A DNA stretch of 8,898 nucleotides from Trueperaceae bacterium (GTDB taxonomy: Bacteria > Deinococcota > Deinococci > Deinococcales > Trueperaceae), in NCBI GenBank assembly GCA_007130445.1, contig SLSM01000007.1, positions 1 through 8,898 of the forward strand. Direction: 5' to 3'. Positions 5,753 to 8,898 of this stretch are shown in pieces. The stretch's first letter is position 1. Every line of letters begins with the position of its first letter. The notes beneath the pieces were generated by a model. That model was not told where the DNA came from and did not search any database. It saw only the letters and a list, made by a program, of their open reading frames with translations. The position numbers and the translations under genes are program-made.

Positions 5753-6702
5753 CCACGACGTCCAGACCGCACCTCCTCGTCGTGACGGGGATGTCCGGCG
5801 CCGGCAAGACGCTGGCGATGAAGGCCCTCGAGGACCTCGACTTCTTCTGCATCGACAACCTGCCACCGAGCTTCCTGCCGCAGCTCACCAAGCTCCAGCA
5901 CCTGGCGTCGGACTCCGGGAGGCGCGTGGCCGTGGCCATGGACGTGCGCGGCGGCGCCATGTTCGCCGATCTGTTCGCCGCGCTCGACGCGCTGCAGGAA
6001 GCCTCGGTGCCGCACCAGATCCTCTTCCTCGACGCCGCCGACGACGTGCTCGTACGGCGCTTCTCCGAGACACGGCGTCGCCACCCGGTGGAGGAAGGAC
6101 GCAGCCTGTTCGAGCAGATCGCCGCCGAGCGCCGCATCCTCGCCGGGCTCCGTGACCGTGCCGATCTCGTCCTCGACACGACCGGCATGACGGGGCACGA
6201 CCTCAAGCACCGCTTGGCGCGCATCGTCGCGGGGCGCAGCCTCGAGGAGGGCCTCGAGGTCGACGTCACCAGCTTCGGGTTCAAGCATGGTGTGCCGCTC
6301 GATGCCGACCTGATGTTCGACGTCCGCTTCCTCCCGAATCCCTACTACGACGTCGCGTTGCGGCCCCAGACCGGGCTCGACGCCCCGGTGCACGACTACG
6401 TCATGGCGCAAGCGGGTGCCGGCGAGCTCGTCGACGACGTTGCGGGCTTCGTGCAGCGCTACCTGCCCCGCTTCGCCGAAACCGGTCGCCCGCGCCTGAC
6501 CGTCGCGATTGGTTGCACAGGTGGTCAACACCGCTCGGTCGCGCTCGCAGAGCGGATCGCCGAACGCCTGCGCGAGCGTCACGCGAACGTGGCCACCTTC
6601 CACCGCGACATGCCGCGCCTGGAGCGTGCCGGCGACGAGCGTCCCGACGAGCCGAGCGCCGCCAGTACGAGTCGCCGGCGCGGCGGGCATGGCGGTGGCT
6701 GA
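5749..6702 (+). CDS. rapZ: RNase adapter / RapZ family nucleotide-binding protein
   Basis: In E. coli RapZ senses glucosamine-6-phosphate and directs RNase E to the sRNA GlmZ. In Gram-positive bacteria homologues (YvcJ) hydrolyse nucleotides and have less clear roles. The 317-aa product has the N-terminal P-loop GMSGAGKT (14-21), DNLPP (36-40), a Walker B-like ILFLDA (91-96) and RRFSETRRRHP (103-113). The C-terminal domain carries SFGFKHGVP (175-183), DVRFLPNPYY (191-200), the strongly conserved GCTGGQHRSV (255-264) and HRDM (285-288). The core matches the family length (about 285 aa); roughly 25 extra Arg/Gly/Ser-rich residues follow. The start ATG at 5749 overlaps the ATPase stop as ATGA, with a GGGAGGGA element at 5733-5740. 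Its 3' end overlaps the next gene by 14 bp. The yvcK and whiA genes usually next to rapZ in Gram-positives are absent here. No E. coli-like GlmZ target can be inferred. Confidence 0.95.
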   Translation: MTTTSRPHLLVVTGMSGAGKTLAMKALEDLDFFCIDNLPPSFLPQLTKLQHLASDSGRRVAVAMDVRGGAMFADLFAALDALQEASVPHQILFLDAADDVLVRRFSETRRRHPVEEGRSLFEQIAAERRILAGLRDRADLVLDTTGMTGHDLKHRLARIVAGRSLEEGLEVDVTSFGFKHGVPLDADLMFDVRFLPNPYYDVALRPQTGLDAPVHDYVMAQAGAGELVDDVAGFVQRYLPRFAETGRPRLTVAIGCTGGQHRSVALAERIAERLRERHANVATFHRDMPRLERAGDERPDEPSAASTSRRRGGHGGG

Positions 6703-7555
6703 GCGAGCACGCCCAGCAGACACGGGCGGATCCCCGGGTGGCGCCGGACGCGCCATCCGCGAGCGCCGCGGCGCCGTCATGCTGGCCATCCACACGCGCG
6801 GCACGTGCAGCGTGGCCGACCTCGCGGTCATCGCCGGGGCCTCCGAAGCGACGATCCGGCGCGACCTCGCAGCGCTCGAGCGCCAAGGCATGGTCGACCG
6901 CACGTGGGGCGGCGCGACCGCCCACGTGGCGCTGCGCTACCGGGAGGGCTTCGCGCGCCGGGCCGCCGTCGGCGCGTCGGCGAAGCACGCCGTGGCGCTC
7001 GCGGCCGCCGCGCTGGTGCAGCCCAACTTGGTGATCGGTCTGTCGGGCGGGACGACCTGCACCGTGCTCGCCCGCATGCTCCGCGGACGACCCATCAACG
7101 TCGTCACCAACGCCGTGAACGTGGCGGCGGAGCTGTACGGAGCTCGGCCCACCAAGGTGATCCTGAGCGGCGGCGCGTTGAAGGCCAACAGCTACGAGCT
7201 CGTCGGCGCTGCGGCCGACGCCATCATCCGCTCGTACCACCTCGACGTGTTCTTCCTGTCGTGTTCGGGCGTCACCGAGGCCGGCTTCACGCGCCGCGAC
7301 CACGCCGAGGCCGCCGTGGTGCGGACGTTCCGTGCGGTCAGCGAGCGCACCGTGCTGCTGCTCGAACGGAGCAAACTCGGGCGCCACAACCCAGCCCGCG
7401 TCGCCGGCCTCGGTGAGGTGGACGACGTGATCGTCGACGGGCCCGTGCCCGCTGGGTGGCTCGCGCGCCTGGCGGCGGCCGGCCCACGCGTGCACGTGTG
7501 CGACGCCGTCGCCTGGAACGTGCCGGACGCGGCCGGCGTGATCCGGCCAGCGTGA
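6689..7555 (+). CDS. DeoR-family transcriptional regulator
   Basis: DeoR-family proteins are usually repressors released by a phosphorylated sugar intermediate. The 288-aa product has an N-terminal winged helix-turn-helix at about 27-77, ending in the signature SEATIRRDLAALERQGMVDR (52-71) and GGA (74-76). A DeoRC sensor domain (about 95-250) follows, with the sugar-phosphate-loop motif GLSGGTT (117-123), VVTNAVNVAAEL (138-149), ILSGGALK (158-165), LSCSGV (190-195) and a closing lysine region ERSKLGR (226-232). The frame is open far upstream, but the rapZ C-terminus occupies that DNA. The ATG at 6689 leaves a normal N-terminus and overlaps rapZ by 14 bp. Only a weak GGCGGG lies before it, so translation probably depends on coupling to rapZ. 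A start at 6779 would cut into the DNA-binding domain. It may autoregulate the operon; target and ligand are not shown by sequence. Confidence 0.9.
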   Translation: MAVAERARPADTGGSPGGAGRAIRERRGAVMLAIHTRGTCSVADLAVIAGASEATIRRDLAALERQGMVDRTWGGATAHVALRYREGFARRAAVGASAKHAVALAAAALVQPNLVIGLSGGTTCTVLARMLRGRPINVVTNAVNVAAELYGARPTKVILSGGALKANSYELVGAAADAIIRSYHLDVFFLSCSGVTEAGFTRRDHAEAAVVRTFRAVSERTVLLLERSKLGRHNPARVAGLGEVDDVIVDGPVPAGWLARLAAAGPRVHVCDAVAWNVPDAAGVIRPA

Positions 7556-7592
7556 TCCGGCCAACCTGATCCGCCGGCGTGATGCCGCTGGC
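7538..7592 (+). repeat. Short tandem repeat, period about 14 bp
   Basis: Two near-identical 14-bp units begin at 7538 and 7552, sharing GTGATCCGGCCA. Two degenerate units follow at 7566 (CTGATCCGCCGGC) and 7579 (GTGATGCCGCTGGC). The array covers the last codons and stop of the DeoR-type gene and runs into the gap. The last two units can also pair into a GCCGGCG/CGCTGGC stem (with one G-U), but no T-tract follows, so I do not call a terminator. Confidence 0.6.
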
Positions 7593-7619
7593 GCGCGCCG
7601 AATGTCAGGATGACGTCAC

Positions 7620-7631
7620 GAGGGAGGGGGG
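7620..7631 (+). promoter_or_regulatory. Purine-rich ribosome binding site of the transporter gene
   Basis: A run of GAGGGAGGGGGG precedes the ATG at 7641 by about 9-13 nt, depending on which G block pairs. The in-frame stop TGA at 7611-7613 rules out any start upstream of this element. Confidence 0.6.
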
Positions 7632-7640
7632 CGCGGCACG

Positions 7641-8898
7641 ATGTTGAGCACGCTCGGCGGCCTGGCGCTCTTCCTGCTGGGCATCGAACGCATCGCCGCG
7701 TCGCTGCAGGCCCTCTCGGGCACCCGCATGCGACGGGCCATGGCCGGGGCGACGCGCTCGCCCTGGCGCGCGCTCGCCACCGGCACCGCCGTCTCGGCCG
7801 CCACCCAGAGCGGCACCGCCACGGCCGTCACCGCGCTCGGTCTGGTGGCGAGCGGCCTGGTGCGGCTGCGCGAGGGCATCGCGCTGTCGCTCGGCGCCAA
7901 GGTCGGCGCCACGTTGGCCATCCAACTCGCGGCGTTCAAGGTCACCGAGGCGGCGCTGCCGCTGATCGGCGTCGGCTTCGTGCTGGCCTTGTGGCGACCT
8001 GCGCGGCACCTCGGCGGCCTCGTGCTCGGCGTCGGCTTGCTGTTCCTGGGCCTCGACCTCACGGTCGGTTCGGTGGCGGGCCTGCAGTCGAGCGAGCTGT
8101 TCGCGCTCATGATCGACGCGGCCGAGCGACAGCCGCTCGTGGTCGCACTCGTCGGTGCGCTGCTCGGCGCCGCGCTGTCGAGCACCAACGGCGTGGCCGC
8201 GATCGCGCTCGGTCTCTTCGCCGGCGGCGCGGTGTCGCTCCCGACGGCGCTCGCCCTCGTGCTCGGCGGCAACGTCGGCGGCACGCTGCTGGCGCTGCTG
8301 GCCGCGCGCAGCCTCGACGTCGAGGCGCGCCGCGTGGCGCTCGCCCACACGCTCGCCAAGGCCGTGGGTGCGGTGGCGCTCACGCTGGCCGTGGTCCCGG
8401 CGGCGGGCGGCGTGAGCGCGCTGGGCGGCGACGAGGCCCGACAGATCGCCAACGCGCACACGCTGTTCAACGTCGCGATGGCCGTGCTCGGCACGCTGCT
8501 GGTGGCGCCCCTGGCGGCGCTCGTCAGCGCGATGGTGCCGACGCGCGAGGAGGTGGCCGGGCCCAAGTACCTGCGCGCCAGCGCTTTGAGCGACCCGCCG
8601 CTCGCGACCGCGCTGGCGCTGCGCGAGGCGGTGCGCATCAGCGACCAGGTGGCGATGTCGATGGAGCAGGCCGTCGGCTTCCTGCGCAGCGCCGAGTGGG
8701 ACGACGACGCCATCGAGGCGCGCGAGTCGAAGATCGACCGCCTGACGCGCTCGGTGGTCGAGTACCTGGCCACGCTGCGGCGCACGCACGGGGACGAGCC
8801 GGTCAGCGAACGGCTGCTGCTGCTGGCCACCGAGCTCGAGCACATGGGCGATCAGGTCCGGCGGATGCAGCGGCGCGAGTCGCGCCTGCGCGAGTCCG
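7641..8898 (+). CDS. Na+/phosphate cotransporter (PNaS/NptA-YjbB family), cut at window end
   Basis: The frame runs open from ATG 7641 to the right edge (419 codons), so the C-terminus is missing. The product is a polytopic membrane protein of the family that couples Na+ to phosphate transport (import in NptA, export proposed for YjbB). The two inverted family repeats are visible. Repeat one has AATQSGTATAV (about 54-64), aligned with the QSSS motif, and GAKVGAT (85-91), aligned with GANIGTT. Repeat two has SSTNGVAA (180-187) and GGNVGGT (209-215). Hydrophobic segments fill residues 1-305 or so. From about 330 the sequence becomes a charged helical PhoU-like domain (around EAVRISDQVAMSMEQAVGFL and SERLLLLATELEHMGDQV). 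An in-frame TGA at 7611 and a strong RBS fix the start. It lies 85 bp after the DeoR-type gene on the same strand and could be read from the operon promoter or its own. The QSSS motifs are degenerate, so phosphate as substrate is not certain. Confidence 0.87.
   Translation, partial: MLSTLGGLALFLLGIERIAASLQALSGTRMRRAMAGATRSPWRALATGTAVSAATQSGTATAVTALGLVASGLVRLREGIALSLGAKVGATLAIQLAAFKVTEAALPLIGVGFVLALWRPARHLGGLVLGVGLLFLGLDLTVGSVAGLQSSELFALMIDAAERQPLVVALVGALLGAALSSTNGVAAIALGLFAGGAVSLPTALALVLGGNVGGTLLALLAARSLDVEARRVALAHTLAKAVGAVALTLAVVPAAGGVSALGGDEARQIANAHTLFNVAMAVLGTLLVAPLAALVSAMVPTREEVAGPKYLRASALSDPPLATALALREAVRISDQVAMSMEQAVGFLRSAEWDDDAIEARESKIDRLTRSVVEYLATLRRTHGDEPVSERLLLLATELEHMGDQVRRMQRRESRLRES

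Noticed and set aside
6509..6688. Upstream extension of the DeoR-type regulator
   Set aside because: It runs through the conserved C-terminal motif of RapZ in another frame and adds only Ser/Pro/Arg-rich sequence.
7578..7592. Rho-independent terminator after the DeoR-type gene
   Set aside because: A weak stem is possible, but no T-tract follows on either strand.
7605..8845. Two long open frames on the minus strand opposite the phosphate-family transporter
   Set aside because: Their products are Arg/Gln/His- or Ser/Arg-rich with no family motif. The plus strand encodes a recognisable transporter with RBS and start, so these are GC-rich shadow frames.

Overview
The window is about two-thirds G+C, densely coded and bacterial. 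The proteins include a secreted substrate-binding protein, a lipoprotein, RapZ, a DeoR-type regulator and an UppS-type cis-prenyltransferase. The organism cannot be named from the sequence alone. A -10-like box just upstream of uppS with no Shine-Dalgarno fits a lineage that uses leaderless genes. My guess is Deinococcota (perhaps a Trueperaceae relative), with Actinomycetota as the alternative; this is low-confidence inference. No rRNA, tRNA, CRISPR array, insertion sequence or phage gene was seen.

Layout. Positions 1-214 (minus strand) hold the N-terminus of a lipoprotein cut off by the window edge. It lies 59 bp downstream of a complete uppS-type gene (274-1140, minus), so the two are probably co-transcribed. 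A 322-bp gap (1141-1462) separates uppS from a divergent plus-strand cluster. This gap holds a good sigma-70-type promoter (TTGTCA, 17 bp, TACACT), an untranslated leader of about 120 nt and an inverted repeat. The plus-strand cluster runs: periplasmic binding protein (1463-2581), a 164-bp spacer with a strong GC hairpin, a fused double-domain permease (2746-4542), an ABC ATPase (4544-5752), rapZ (5749-6702) and a DeoR-family regulator (6689-7555). After an 85-bp gap with short tandem repeats, a Na+/phosphate-cotransporter-family gene starts at 7641 and runs off the right edge.

How the genes may work together. The three transport genes form a complete FbpABC/AfuABC-type importer. Its ATPase gene shares an ATGA overlap with rapZ, and rapZ in turn overlaps the DeoR gene by 14 bp, so importer, RapZ and regulator look translationally coupled. 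RapZ proteins sense glucosamine-6-phosphate in enterobacteria, and DeoR-family sensors usually bind phosphorylated sugars. A reasonable hypothesis is therefore an importer whose substrate or control involves a sugar phosphate, rather than a plain iron importer. This coupling is the most interesting point in the window. The individual families are all well known.
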